From Brotonthovivens sp045629925 (GTDB lineage: Bacteria; Bacillota; Clostridia; Lachnospirales; Lachnospiraceae): DNA of 47,485 bases. Both the position numbers and the translations under genes were made by a program. The notes under the pieces were generated by a model. That model saw only the letters and a list, made by a program, of their open reading frames with translations. It did no database searches and was not told the DNA's origin. Shown here in pieces: positions 6,416 through 16,215 of this stretch. Location: NCBI GenBank assembly GCA_045629925.1, contig JAZQSD010000067.1, forward strand, positions 1-47,485, given 5' to 3'. The first letter of the stretch is position 1. Each line of letters opens with the position of its first letter.

Positions 6416-8371
6416 ATGAGTCGGAAAAGAAAAAAGATTAGAAAGATATCTAATGGGATGAGGAAAAGATTGTTTCAGCTGTTTTTTCTCATCCTTGTTG
6501 CCGTTTGTGTGCTGATTGGCCGAATTGTGTGGATCCAGCTGACAGATGGTGACAAATATGAAAAGATTGTACTTTCCCAGCAGGAATACAACAGTAAGAC
6601 AACTCCGTTCAGACGAGGAGATATTCTTGACAGCAAAGGCACGATTCTTGCAACAAGCACAGATGTTTACAATGTAATCTTGGATTGCAGTGTGGTTACT
6701 TCCAAGGAAGATTATATTGAACCAACGGTCAACGCTTTGCTTGAGTGTTTTGAGGTGGAAGAGTCTGTGATCCGCGAACAGATTATAAACCATCCAAAGA
6801 AGCAGTATTACGTTTTAGCTAGAAAATTGCCATATGAAAATGTGGTTAAATTCATAGAGATGCAGAACGAAGAAGATTCTGGAAAGAAGATTAAGGGTGT
6901 GTGGTTTGAGAAAGAGTACATCCGCAATTATCCTTATGACAATTTGGGAAGCAATCTTCTTGGATATACCGTTTCCGGCAATGAAGGTGTTGGCGGGATT
7001 GAAGATCAGTACAACGAGATCTTAAATGGTACAGATGGACGTACTTATGGCTACATGAATGATGACTCTAATTTTGAGACAACAGTAAAAGAAGCTATGA
7101 ACGGCCATAATGTTGTTTCTACGATGGACGTGAATATTCAGTCTGTTGTAGAGGAAAAAATGCAGGAGTTTAACGAGCGGTTTACAGATAATTACAGACC
7201 AGGTTCAGGTTCTACCCATTTAGCAGTTATCGTGTCAGATCCTAATTCGGGTGCGATTTTGGCTATGGCCAAACATCCGAATTTTAACTGTAATGATCCT
7301 CGAGATCTTTCTTCCTATTTTTCAGAAGAGCAGATCCAGGAAATGAGTGATGAGGAAACCTTAGAGGTTTTAAATGATCTTTGGAATAATTTCTGTATTT
7401 CATATACATACGAGCCAGGTTCAACCGCCAAGCCTTTAACAGTAGCAACTGGCTTGGAGACAGCAGCATTGTCTGGAAATGAAACCTATGTGTGTGACGG
7501 ATTTGAGGATGTTGGTGGACACACGATCCATTGTGTTAATCGTAACGGTCATGGTACAGAGACAATTGCGGGTGCGCTTATGGATTCTTGTAATGACGCG
7601 CTGATGCAGATGTCATATAGAATCGGAAGAGAAGATTTTTGCAAATACCAGCAGATTTTTAATCTTGGGCTGAAGACAAATATTGACCTTCCTGGTGAAG
7701 CAAGAACAGATTCGCTTGTATACAATGCAGATAATATGGATGCATCCTCTCTTGCAACAAACTCCTTTGGCCAGAACTTTAACGTGACAATGGTGCAGAT
7801 GATCAGTGCATATAACTCCCTTGTAAATGGAGGATCTTATTATAAGCCATATGTTGTAAAAACTATCACTGATGAGAAAGGAAATACGGTAGAAGAGATT
7901 AATCCAACTCTTTTAAGAGAAACAGTTTCTGAAAGCACCAGTAAAAAAATGATAGGGTACTTAAGAGAGACCGTATCTGAAGGTACAGCGGCAGTTGCAA
8001 AAGTAGATGGTTATTCTATGTGTGGAAAAACCGGTACTGCTGAAAAGTTCAAAAAGAACGAAGAAGGAAAACTGGTCCGTGATGAAGAAAACTATTTGGT
8101 TTCCTTTATTGGAAGTGTTCCTGCAAATAATCCGCAGGTAAGTATCTACGTTATTATTGATGAACCAAATACAGAAGATCAGGCGCACAGTAGTTATGCT
8201 CAGCATTTGTGTCGTGAAATCTTAGAGGAAATACTCCCATATATGAATATTTATCCAGATGAAGAGTTAGATGGAACAAATGCGAATCTTGATGTTGCCG
8301 GAAAACCTATTACAACTGAGCAACAGCAATCCGGACAAGATGATTCCGATGAGCATCCAGATGAAGAATAA
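6416..8371 (+). CDS. Class B penicillin-binding protein (FtsI/SpoVD family), first copy
   Basis: This septal peptidoglycan transpeptidase has 651 residues: a cytoplasmic basic tail, one membrane helix (about 20-38), a PBP dimerisation domain (about 60-225) and a transpeptidase domain (about 265-610). All three active-site motifs are present: STAK (in YEPGSTAKP, near residue 336), SCN (in DSCNDALM, near 391) and KTGT (in CGKTGTAEK, near 538). There is no PASTA domain; the C-terminus is an acidic Gln/Asp/Glu tail. It starts 20 bases after ftsL. Whether this copy or the next serves vegetative division cannot be decided from sequence. Confidence 0.93.
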   Translation: MSRKRKKIRKISNGMRKRLFQLFFLILVAVCVLIGRIVWIQLTDGDKYEKIVLSQQEYNSKTTPFRRGDILDSKGTILATSTDVYNVILDCSVVTSKEDYIEPTVNALLECFEVEESVIREQIINHPKKQYYVLARKLPYENVVKFIEMQNEEDSGKKIKGVWFEKEYIRNYPYDNLGSNLLGYTVSGNEGVGGIEDQYNEILNGTDGRTYGYMNDDSNFETTVKEAMNGHNVVSTMDVNIQSVVEEKMQEFNERFTDNYRPGSGSTHLAVIVSDPNSGAILAMAKHPNFNCNDPRDLSSYFSEEQIQEMSDEETLEVLNDLWNNFCISYTYEPGSTAKPLTVATGLETAALSGNETYVCDGFEDVGGHTIHCVNRNGHGTETIAGALMDSCNDALMQMSYRIGREDFCKYQQIFNLGLKTNIDLPGEARTDSLVYNADNMDASSLATNSFGQNFNVTMVQMISAYNSLVNGGSYYKPYVVKTITDEKGNTVEEINPTLLRETVSESTSKKMIGYLRETVSEGTAAVAKVDGYSMCGKTGTAEKFKKNEEGKLVRDEENYLVSFIGSVPANNPQVSIYVIIDEPNTEDQAHSSYAQHLCREILEEILPYMNIYPDEELDGTNANLDVAGKPITTEQQQSGQDDSDEHPDEE

Positions 8372-8419
8372 ATTCAATTACCTCCATAGAGATAAAAATC
8401 CCCTGATTTAACAACATAA

Positions 8420-8463
8420 CCTCATAAAAAGCGTAATAAATTGATAAAAAGGCTTTTATGAGG
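8420..8463 (+). promoter_or_regulatory. Hairpin over the translation start of the second PBP gene
   Basis: CCTCATAAAAAGC (8420-8432) and GCTTTTATGAGG (8452-8463) form an inverted repeat with a single bulge and a 19-base loop. The right arm contains the ATG at 8458 and the GAGG that would serve a start at 8473. It is not followed by a T run, so translational control is more likely than termination. Confidence 0.55.
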
Positions 8464-10227
8464 TTTTGCTGTATGCAGAGACTTTCAAAATATTACAGGA
8501 AAAAGATTCTGATATGGGTTTTGCTGGTAGTGTTTGGCCTGTCTTTTTGTGTTGGAAGACTTGCTTATCTAATGATTGCACAGTCTGGCCACTATGAGAA
8601 ACTTGCAGAGGATCTTCACGAAAGGGAACGCAGTATTAAAGCTGCAAGAGGGGAAATCCTTGATAGAAATGGTGTTGTTTTAGCAGCTAACCGGTCTGTC
8701 TGCACGGTGTCTGTAATACATAATCAGGTTAAAAATCCGGAAGCAGTGATAGAGATGCTGACAAAGGAACTTGGCCTGGATGAAGAAAAGGTTCGAAAAC
8801 GTGTAGAAAAGTGGAGTTCAATTGAGAGGATAAAAACAAACGTTTCTAAGGAAATTGGCGATCGGATACTAAGTTATGGATTGGGTGGAGTAAAAGTAGA
8901 TGCTGATTATAAGCGATACTATCCGTATGAAGATCTGGCTTCAAGGGTTTTAGGATTTACAGGAAGTGATAATCAGGGAATCCTTGGTTTGGAAGTAAAA
9001 TACGATGAATATATGCAGGGTACAGATGGTAAGATATTGACAGTTACTGACGTGCGCGGTGTAGAGGTGGATAAAGAAGGAGAACGCAGACAAGAACCGG
9101 TTGACGGTAATGATCTGGTAATCAGTATGGATTATACAATGCAGATGTTTTGCCAACAGGCAGCCCAAAAAGTGCTTCAGGAAAAGCAGGCAAAAGCAGT
9201 CAGTGTGATCCTTATGGATCCCAATAACGGAGAGATACTATCTATGGTAAATGTGCCGGAGTTCAATCTGAACGAGCCGTTTACATTGATTGATAGTTTT
9301 ACGGAATTAAATCTTTCTGATGAAAATGAAGCACTGAATAGAATGTGGCGAAATAGATGTATCAATGATACCTATGAGCCAGGTTCTACTTTTAAGATCA
9401 TTACAACTGCAGCTTCTTTAGAGGAGAATCTTGTAGGTCTTGAAGAGAGATTTTATTGTCCGGGGTACATTGTAGTTGAAGATAGACGCATACGCTGCCA
9501 TAAAGTGGCAGGTCACGGGTCAGAGAATTTTGTGGAAGGAATCATGAATTCTTGTAATCCGGTTTTTATTGATCTGGGATTGCGTTTAGGTGTTGGAAAA
9601 ATGTGTCGTTATTTTGAGGAGTTTGGACTTCTTGAGAAGACTGGAATCGATCTTCCTGGTGAGGCAAATACCATTATGCATCAGGAAAATAAAATGGGAC
9701 AGGTGGAATTGGCCACAGTTGCCTTTGGGCAATCTTTTCAGATAACACCAATACAGTTGGTGACAACCGTATCTTCACTGATTAATGGGGGCAATCGTGT
9801 TACTCCCCATTTTGGAGTGCGGGTTCAGGATAAGAATGGAGAAGTGTTAAAAACTTTTTCTTATAATACAAAAAAAGGCATTGTTGACCAGGATACTTCG
9901 GAAACACTCTGTTATCTTTTAGAACAGGTTGTGGAAAATGGAACTGGTAACAAAGCGGCAGTGGCAGGTTTTTCTATCGGTGGGAAAACGGCAACGTCTC
10001 AGACACTGCCAAGAAGCGAACATAAGTATATCTCATCGTTTCTAGGATTTGCACCGGCAGATGATCCCCAGGTGATCGGACTTGTGATCATAGATGATCC
10101 AAAAGGGATTTATTATGGAGGAACAATTGCAGCGCCGGTAATGGCAGAAATTTTTGAAAATATCTTACCATATCTTGGGGTTAAACAGACAAATATAGAA
10201 AATAAACCACTAGAGGTTGCGAATTGA
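8458..10227 (+). CDS. Class B penicillin-binding protein (FtsI/SpoVD family), second copy
   Basis: This second peptidoglycan transpeptidase has 589 residues, with a membrane helix at about 16-38, a dimerisation domain and a transpeptidase domain. Active-site motifs are STFK (in YEPGSTFKI, near residue 310) and SCN (in NSCNPVF, near 365). The usual KTGT reads KTAT (GGKTATSQT, near 510). Clostridia often carry a vegetative and a sporulation (SpoVD) enzyme side by side here; this copy lacks the SpoVD PASTA domain, so the assignment stays open. An alternative start at ATG 8473 has a better ribosome binding site (GAGG, 9 bases), which lies in a hairpin. Confidence 0.9.
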   Translation: MRFCCMQRLSKYYRKKILIWVLLVVFGLSFCVGRLAYLMIAQSGHYEKLAEDLHERERSIKAARGEILDRNGVVLAANRSVCTVSVIHNQVKNPEAVIEMLTKELGLDEEKVRKRVEKWSSIERIKTNVSKEIGDRILSYGLGGVKVDADYKRYYPYEDLASRVLGFTGSDNQGILGLEVKYDEYMQGTDGKILTVTDVRGVEVDKEGERRQEPVDGNDLVISMDYTMQMFCQQAAQKVLQEKQAKAVSVILMDPNNGEILSMVNVPEFNLNEPFTLIDSFTELNLSDENEALNRMWRNRCINDTYEPGSTFKIITTAASLEENLVGLEERFYCPGYIVVEDRRIRCHKVAGHGSENFVEGIMNSCNPVFIDLGLRLGVGKMCRYFEEFGLLEKTGIDLPGEANTIMHQENKMGQVELATVAFGQSFQITPIQLVTTVSSLINGGNRVTPHFGVRVQDKNGEVLKTFSYNTKKGIVDQDTSETLCYLLEQVVENGTGNKAAVAGFSIGGKTATSQTLPRSEHKYISSFLGFAPADDPQVIGLVIIDDPKGIYYGGTIAAPVMAEIFENILPYLGVKQTNIENKPLEVAN

Positions 10228-10245
10228 CTGAAAAGAGCGTATACT
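10217..10245 (+). promoter_or_regulatory. Internal promoter before mraY
   Basis: TTGCGA (10217-10222) and TATACT (10240-10245) are 17 bases apart, overlapping the end of the PBP gene. It would allow mraY-murD-ftsW-ftsQ to be expressed independently of the PBP genes. Confidence 0.55.
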
Positions 10246-10322
10246 ACTTAAGTTGAAGATGATGTTAATCTGGGCTTTTACTGGATTGATGTTAAATATA
10301 ATGATACAACAGAGGTGTAAAG

Positions 10323-11273
10323 ATGACATTACAGATTATTATTCCGGTATTGGTAGCTTTTGCGATCAGCGCAATTTTAGGACCATTTATGATTCCGGTT
10401 TTGAGAAAATTAAAGATAGGAAATACAGAGCGTGAGGAATTAGAATCACATCAGAAAAAGAACGGGACACCAACAATGGGGGGTATCATGATTCTTATCG
10501 CCGTGATTATCACATCCCTTTTCTTTGCAAAAGATTATCCACGCATCATTCCTATTCTTTTTGTAACAGTAGGATTTGGTATTATTGGATTTTTAGATGA
10601 CTACTTAAAAGTTGTACTTCGCAGATCTGACGGATTGCTTTCCTGGCAGAAATTCTTATTGCAGATTGTAGTTACAGCGATTTTTGCTGTTTACCTTGTG
10701 AAGTCAGATGTTTCACTGGCTATGCTTCTTCCATTCACTGGAGGAAAATATCTGGAATTAGGTGCGTTGGCGGTAGTTATTTTATTCCCAGCAATTATTG
10801 GTACTGTTAACGGTGTTAATTTTACTGATGGACTTGATGGCCTTGCAACAAGTGTAACTGTTCTCGTTGCAACATTCTTTACTGTAGTTGCAGTTGGAAC
10901 AAGCGCAGGAATCGCACCAATCACATGTGCAGTAGCAGGCGCACTGTTAGGTTTCCTTTTGTTCAATGTTCATCCTGCAAAAGTATTTATGGGTGATACG
11001 GGATCATTAGCACTGGGCGGTTTTGTGGCAGCTACAGCTTATATGCTTCAGATGCCAATCTTTATCTTAATCGTTGGTCTGATTTACTGGATTGAGATCT
11101 TATCTGTTATCATTCAGGTAACATATTTTAAAAAGACAGGCGGCAATCGTGTTTTCAAAATCGCGCCTATTCATCATCACTTTGAACTATGTGGCTGGTC
11201 AGAGACAAGAGTAGTTGCTGTATTTTCGATTATTACAGCACTCCTTTGCCTGGTAGCTTTTATCGGAATGTAA
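10323..11273 (+). CDS. mraY: Phospho-N-acetylmuramoyl-pentapeptide transferase
   Basis: MraY transfers phospho-MurNAc-pentapeptide from UDP to undecaprenyl phosphate, making lipid I in the inner membrane. The 316 residues form about ten membrane helices. The catalytic loops are recognisable: FLDDYLKV near residue 95, NFTDGLDGLAT near 165 and the C-terminal IHHHFELCGWSE near 280. AGAGGTG precedes the ATG. A candidate internal promoter lies upstream. murD follows after 50 bases. Confidence 0.97.
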   Translation: MTLQIIIPVLVAFAISAILGPFMIPVLRKLKIGNTEREELESHQKKNGTPTMGGIMILIAVIITSLFFAKDYPRIIPILFVTVGFGIIGFLDDYLKVVLRRSDGLLSWQKFLLQIVVTAIFAVYLVKSDVSLAMLLPFTGGKYLELGALAVVILFPAIIGTVNGVNFTDGLDGLATSVTVLVATFFTVVAVGTSAGIAPITCAVAGALLGFLLFNVHPAKVFMGDTGSLALGGFVAATAYMLQMPIFILIVGLIYWIEILSVIIQVTYFKKTGGNRVFKIAPIHHHFELCGWSETRVVAVFSIITALLCLVAFIGM

Positions 11274-11323
11274 ATTCTTTGTAGAGAAATCCGGCATATC
11301 AATATGTCTGGAAGGAGATAGAG

Positions 11324-12685
11324 ATGGAGTTAAAGGATAAGAAAGTTCTTGTTTTCGGAACAGGTATTAGTGGAATAGCAGCAGCCAAACTGCTGGCAAA
11401 ATATAATGCAGAGATCTTGTTGTTTGACGGGAATGTGAATTTGAATGTTTCTGAACTGGAGAAGAAGTTAGATGGTGTATCTAATTACAGAGTTCTTTTG
11501 GGAGAACTTCCACAGGAAGAAGTGTCAGTGCTTGACCTTGCTGTTTTAAGTCCTGGGGTTCCTACAGATCTTCCAGTAGTAGAACAGATTCGTCAGGCTG
11601 GTGTAAAGATCTGGGGCGAGATAGAACTGGCGTATCAGTGTGGAAAAGGACGTATTCTTGCCATTACAGGAACCAATGGTAAAACAACTACCACAGCTTT
11701 GCTTGGTCAGATTATGGCAAGTGTGTTTGAAGATGTAAAAGTTGTAGGAAATATTGGAACTCCTTATACATCTTTAGTTTCAAAGATGCAGGATCAGACA
11801 GTTACTGTTGCGGAGATTAGCAGTTTTCAGCTCGAGACCACAGAAGATTTTTGCCCAAATGTGTCTGCTATTTTAAATATCACACCTGATCATTTGGATC
11901 GTCATCATTCTATGGATAATTACATAAATGCTAAGTTTAGAATTGCTGGTAATCAGACAAAAGAGCAGGCGGTAGTTTTAAACTATGAAGATGCTGTGTT
12001 GCGTAAGTTTGGAGAAGAGACACAGGTTCCGGTTATCTATTTTAGTGTTGCCAGAAAATTAGAAAAAGGCTGGTATCTCGATGGAACAGAGATTAAACAT
12101 GCCGACGGAGAATCAGAAACTACACTGATTAATATCGATGAGCTGAACATTCTCGGTGCCCACAATCATGAAAATGTTATGGCGGCATCTGCAATGGCTT
12201 ATCAGATGGGTGTGGATATGGACAGCATCCGCAAAGTTCTTCGACAGTTCCAGGCGGTAGAACACCGCATTGAGTATGTAACTGAAAAAAGAGGAATCCG
12301 TTTCTATAACGATTCAAAGGGTACTAATCCAGATGCAGCAATCAAAGGTATTCAGGCGATGAACCGCCCAACATATCTTATTGGTGGCGGATATGACAAA
12401 CAGTCTGAATACGGTGAGTGGATCGACAGCTTTGAGGGAAAGGTTAAGAAACTTGTGCTGATCGGTCAGACTAGAGAGAAGATTGCAAAAACAGCGAATG
12501 AACACGGATTTTATGATTGTGTGTTTGCCGATTCTTTGGAAGAAGCAATTACAATCTGTTATGAAAGTGCAGTAGAGGGTGATGCAATCCTGCTTTCACC
12601 AGCTTGTGCAAGTTGGGGCATGTTCCCTAACTATGAAGTCAGAGGAAAAATCTTTAAAGAATTTGTACTTGGACTGAAGGAGTAA
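11324..12685 (+). CDS. murD: UDP-N-acetylmuramoylalanine--D-glutamate ligase
   Basis: MurD adds D-glutamate to UDP-MurNAc-L-Ala in the cytoplasm using ATP. The 453-residue protein has the N-terminal Rossmann domain (FGTGISGIAAA), the Mur ligase P-loop GTNGKTTT near residue 116, the central NITPDHLDRH motif, and the C-terminal domain with YNDSKGTNPDA and LSPACASWGMF. A strong AAGGAGAT site precedes the ATG. The next gene starts 3 bases after its stop, so translation is likely coupled. The cluster lacks murC, murE, murF and murG, which must lie elsewhere. Confidence 0.97.
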   Translation: MELKDKKVLVFGTGISGIAAAKLLAKYNAEILLFDGNVNLNVSELEKKLDGVSNYRVLLGELPQEEVSVLDLAVLSPGVPTDLPVVEQIRQAGVKIWGEIELAYQCGKGRILAITGTNGKTTTTALLGQIMASVFEDVKVVGNIGTPYTSLVSKMQDQTVTVAEISSFQLETTEDFCPNVSAILNITPDHLDRHHSMDNYINAKFRIAGNQTKEQAVVLNYEDAVLRKFGEETQVPVIYFSVARKLEKGWYLDGTEIKHADGESETTLINIDELNILGAHNHENVMAASAMAYQMGVDMDSIRKVLRQFQAVEHRIEYVTEKRGIRFYNDSKGTNPDAAIKGIQAMNRPTYLIGGGYDKQSEYGEWIDSFEGKVKKLVLIGQTREKIAKTANEHGFYDCVFADSLEEAITICYESAVEGDAILLSPACASWGMFPNYEVRGKIFKEFVLGLKE

Positions 12686-12688
12686 AAC

Positions 12689-13864
12689 ATGAATTTAAAG
12701 CGTCGTAAAAAAGATTCTACTACAACAAAATACTTTGATTACACGCTGTTATTTATTATTATTTTCCTTTTGGGATTTGGGCTTATCATGCTTTACAGTG
12801 TAAGTTCTTATGAATCTCAGAGTAATTATGGACATTCATTTTACTATCTGAAAAGACAGTTAACGTTTGTTATTATGGGCTTTGCAGCTATGATGGTAGT
12901 GTCTTTTGTGCCACCATGGTTTTGGAAAAAGACCAGCTGGTTTTGGTATATTATCGCTTTCCTTTTATGTACAGCGGTAATCTTTTTGGGAGATGAAGCG
13001 GGCGGCCAGGCCAGATGGATTGAGATTGCTGGTATTCGTTTCCAGCCGTCTGAGCTTGCCAAGGTTGGTGTCATAATGTTTATGGCAACGTTGCTGACGA
13101 AGGTTCATAAACAGTTATATTCCATGAAAAATACAATAAAAATATTTTTGTTTGTTATCCCGATTATTCTTGTTATTTTTTATAATAACCTGAGTACTGC
13201 GCTGATCGTTGCAGGTATAGCATTTTTCATGGTTTTTGTAGCAAGTCCTAAAATAAAACATTTGTTGGTATTGTTTGGGTTGGCTGTGGCTGCGGTGGCG
13301 GTGTTTACATTGCTTCAGGACAATTATCGTGCAGGACGTATTGATGCATGGCTGCATCCAGAAGATTTTCCGGATACAGCATTCCAGACAACGCAGAGTT
13401 TATACGCAATTGGATCCGGCGGTTTATTTGGAAGAGGTCTTGGATCCAGTATGCAGAAATTGGGATATGTTCCAGAGGCTCAGAATGATATGATTTTTTC
13501 TATTATCTGCGAGGAACTGGGGCTGTTTGGCGGTGTCTGTGTAATCGTGCTGTTTGTTCTTATGATTTGGAGATTTATGGTAATTGCAACAAATGCGGCT
13601 GATATCTATGGCTCATTTCTTGTAATCGGTGTAATGATCCATATTTCGCTGCAGGTTGTTTTGAACATCGCAGTTGTTACTAATACGATTCCAAACACAG
13701 GTGTTACATTGCCATTTATCAGTTATGGCGGTACAGCTGTTGCCATACTGCTTGTTGAGATGGGGCTTGTGCTGGGAGTTTCCAGGGGAATACGGCTGGA
13801 AGTTACAGAGGGTGAAGAAGCGCATCCTGCAACTGATAGAAAACACAGTGGCTATCATCGTTAA
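12689..13864 (+). CDS. ftsW: SEDS glycosyltransferase FtsW/SpoVE
   Basis: SEDS proteins polymerise lipid II into glycan strands, acting with a class B PBP such as the two encoded upstream. The 391 residues contain about ten membrane helices. Family signatures are present: GLIMLYSVSSY in the first helix, RWIEIAGIRFQPSELAK after the third, and NTGVTLPFISYGGTA near the end. Overlap with the Clostridium/Bacillus spoVE position suggests it may act in division, in spore cortex synthesis, or in both. Start is 3 bases after murD; ftsQ follows after 23 bases. Confidence 0.93.
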   Translation: MNLKRRKKDSTTTKYFDYTLLFIIIFLLGFGLIMLYSVSSYESQSNYGHSFYYLKRQLTFVIMGFAAMMVVSFVPPWFWKKTSWFWYIIAFLLCTAVIFLGDEAGGQARWIEIAGIRFQPSELAKVGVIMFMATLLTKVHKQLYSMKNTIKIFLFVIPIILVIFYNNLSTALIVAGIAFFMVFVASPKIKHLLVLFGLAVAAVAVFTLLQDNYRAGRIDAWLHPEDFPDTAFQTTQSLYAIGSGGLFGRGLGSSMQKLGYVPEAQNDMIFSIICEELGLFGGVCVIVLFVLMIWRFMVIATNAADIYGSFLVIGVMIHISLQVVLNIAVVTNTIPNTGVTLPFISYGGTAVAILLVEMGLVLGVSRGIRLEVTEGEEAHPATDRKHSGYHR

Positions 13865-13887
13865 AGGTAATTTTTTGGAGTGACAGA

Positions 13888-14751
13888 ATGGTAAAAAAAG
13901 AGCGAAAGAAAAACCGTAGAAAAAAAAGAATATTGTATGGTTTCATTATCGCGATTGCAATTATTGCCATCGGAGCACTTTTGGTTTTAAAAGTGTTTAC
14001 TGTTGAACAGGTAAACGTAGAAGGTAATGAGATTTATTCAGATAAAAAGATTGAACAGTGGGTGTTGAATGATGAATATTCATGGAACTCTCTGTATGTT
14101 TATCTGAAATATAAATTAAAAGACATGCAGGAGATTCCTTTTGTTGATTCAATGGAAGTGTCTCTTAAATCTCCTCATGTGATTCAGGTAGAAGTGTATG
14201 AAAAAGGCGTTTTGGGATATGTGTACATTCCAACTGCCGGGAAAAATGCGTACATAGATAAAGACGGGTTCGTGGTAGAACTTTCAAGTGAGATCATTCC
14301 TGGGACTACCAAGATTTCTGGTTTGAGTGTGCAACAGGCAGAACTGTACCAGAAATTACCCCTTGAAAATTCGGCTATTCTAAAAACATTGCTGAATGTT
14401 AGCCAGTTGGTGAGCAAATACGAATTAGCACCAGATCTGATTTATGTGACAGACAGAGATGAAGTTTTGTTGTGTTACGGATCAATTCAGGTAAATGTAG
14501 GCGGCAATGTATTTTTAAATGAGAAAATCGTTCGATTGCAGAAAATTATGCCAGAATTAGAAGGTCTGACAGGATTGCTTCATCTGGAGGATTGGACGGA
14601 AACAAACACAGATATTGTGTTTGCAAAGGATAATCTGATTCCGATTCCAAACGATGTGCAGACAGTTCCAGCAGGAAATGAGAGCGAGTCCGATGATCAG
14701 GTAGAACAGATTCAGGGAGCAATTTTACCTGAGCCAGGAGAAGAAGAATAA
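13888..14751 (+). CDS. ftsQ: Cell division protein FtsQ/DivIB
   Basis: This 287-residue bitopic protein has a very basic N-terminus (about 1-15), one membrane helix (about 16-36) and an extracellular POTRA domain (about 37-110: VEQVNVEGNEIYSDKKI), then a beta-rich domain. It ends with an acidic, low-complexity tail. DivIB joins FtsL and DivIC at the septum to activate the SEDS-PBP pair. It closes the run of tightly spaced dcw genes before ftsZ. Divergent in sequence, but length, topology and context fit well. Confidence 0.88.
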   Translation: MVKKERKKNRRKKRILYGFIIAIAIIAIGALLVLKVFTVEQVNVEGNEIYSDKKIEQWVLNDEYSWNSLYVYLKYKLKDMQEIPFVDSMEVSLKSPHVIQVEVYEKGVLGYVYIPTAGKNAYIDKDGFVVELSSEIIPGTTKISGLSVQQAELYQKLPLENSAILKTLLNVSQLVSKYELAPDLIYVTDRDEVLLCYGSIQVNVGGNVFLNEKIVRLQKIMPELEGLTGLLHLEDWTETNTDIVFAKDNLIPIPNDVQTVPAGNESESDDQVEQIQGAILPEPGEEE

Positions 14752-14786
14752 GACTAAAAATTTAGGAAATATTCACGAAAAGTATA

Positions 14787-14815
14787 TTGATTATTTGAAG
14801 AAAAAATTATATTAT
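14787..14815 (+). promoter_or_regulatory. Candidate ftsZ promoter
   Basis: TTGATT (14787-14792) and TATTAT (14810-14815) are 17 bases apart in the AT-rich 185-base gap after ftsQ. The start codon lies about 120 bases further on. Confidence 0.45.
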
Positions 14816-14936
14816 TATTGCTATATAGGCATTTTGCGTCTTTTTTTATGTTTTGAGTGATGAGGATGCCATAGATTTAATGAAATTTGAGTGTTTTTTG
14901 ATAAATTCGTAAGAGGGAATAAAGGAGGAACTTGTT

Positions 14937-16160
14937 GTGCTTGAAATTATGTCAACAGTAGCTGAATCTGGCGCAAAGATTATTGTAATTGGTGTAGGCG
15001 GTGCCGGCAATAATGCCGTTAATCGTATGATAGATGAATGTATTGGTGGAGTGGAATTTGTTGGTGTTAATACTGATAAACAGGCATTAGTGCTTTGCAA
15101 AGCTCCAACATTAATTCAGATTGGTGAGAAACTCACAAAGGGTCTTGGCGCAGGCGCTAAACCTGAAATCGGTGAAAAGGCAGCTCAGGAAAGCACAGAT
15201 GAGCTTGCAGCAGTTATGGAAGGCGCTGATATGGTATTTGTTACTTGCGGCATGGGCGGCGGTACAGGTACAGGTGCTGCTCCAGTTGTAGCTAAGATTG
15301 CAAAGGATATGGGTATCCTTACTGTTGGTGTAGTTACAAAACCTTTCAAATTTGAAGCTAAAACAAGAATGGTAAATGCACTTTCTGGTATTGAAAAGTT
15401 ACGTGAAAGTGTAGATACTCTTATTGTTATTCCAAATGATAAATTATTAGAAATCGTTGATCGTCGCACAACTATGCCAGATGCTCTTAAGAAAGCTGAC
15501 GAAGTGCTTCAGCAGGGTGTACAGGGTATTACTGACCTGATCAATGTGCCAGCACTTATCAACCTTGATTTTGCTGACGTTCAGACAGTTATGAAAGATA
15601 AAGGTATGGCTCATATCGGTATCGGTTCTGCAACAGGCGATGACAAAGCGATCGAAGCTGTTAAAATTGCAGTTGCAAGTCCATTGCTTGAAACAAGCAT
15701 TACAGGTGCATCCCATGTTATTATCAATATTTCAGGTGATATTTCTCTTATGGATGCAAATGATGCAGCAAGCTATGTTCAGGATCTTGCTGGTGATGAT
15801 GCAAATATCATCTTTGGGGCTAAATATGATGAAGCTTACAAAGATGCATGTACAATCACAGTTATTGCAACAGGCTTAGAAAACACAACACCAAAGATTT
15901 TAAATAATCTCAGTGGTGGATTTGCTGGAACACAGTCTGTACAGGGCGGACTTGGAATTAACCGTACTACAGCACAGACAGTACAGCCAACTCCACAGCC
16001 AGTTCAGAATGTTCAGAACTTACAGGGTATGACAGGCGCACAGACAGTACAGCAGACACCAAACGTATCTGCTGGTATCAAGATGCCAAAACCACCAGTG
16101 AGCAATGTTAAAACAAAAGACATTCAGATTCCAGATTTTTTAAAGAACACTAAAAGATAA
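14937..16160 (+). CDS. ftsZ: Cell division GTPase FtsZ
   Basis: FtsZ polymerises into the cytokinetic ring. The 407-residue protein shows the GTP-binding GVGGAGNNAVNRM near the N-terminus, the tubulin signature GMGGGTGTGAAP near residue 104, the T7 loop, then a Gln/Thr/Val-rich linker (about 335-385) and the conserved C-terminal peptide IQIPDFLKNTKR that binds FtsA or SepF. The start is a GTG at 14937 with AGGAGG 8 bases upstream. ftsA is absent from this cluster, as is common in Clostridia. A terminator follows directly. Confidence 0.98.
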   Translation: MLEIMSTVAESGAKIIVIGVGGAGNNAVNRMIDECIGGVEFVGVNTDKQALVLCKAPTLIQIGEKLTKGLGAGAKPEIGEKAAQESTDELAAVMEGADMVFVTCGMGGGTGTGAAPVVAKIAKDMGILTVGVVTKPFKFEAKTRMVNALSGIEKLRESVDTLIVIPNDKLLEIVDRRTTMPDALKKADEVLQQGVQGITDLINVPALINLDFADVQTVMKDKGMAHIGIGSATGDDKAIEAVKIAVASPLLETSITGASHVIINISGDISLMDANDAASYVQDLAGDDANIIFGAKYDEAYKDACTITVIATGLENTTPKILNNLSGGFAGTQSVQGGLGINRTTAQTVQPTPQPVQNVQNLQGMTGAQTVQQTPNVSAGIKMPKPPVSNVKTKDIQIPDFLKNTKR

Positions 16161-16173
16161 AACAAAATGACTT

Positions 16174-16215
16174 CAAGAGTCGTGATTTTGACAAAAAATC
16201 ACGACTCTTTTTTTT
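16174..16215 (+). terminator. Rho-independent terminator after ftsZ
   Basis: CAAGAGTCGTGATTTT (16174-16189) pairs with AAAATCACGACTCTT (16195-16209), followed by a T run. The loop contains TTGACA (see the spoIIGA promoter finding). Confidence 0.92.
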
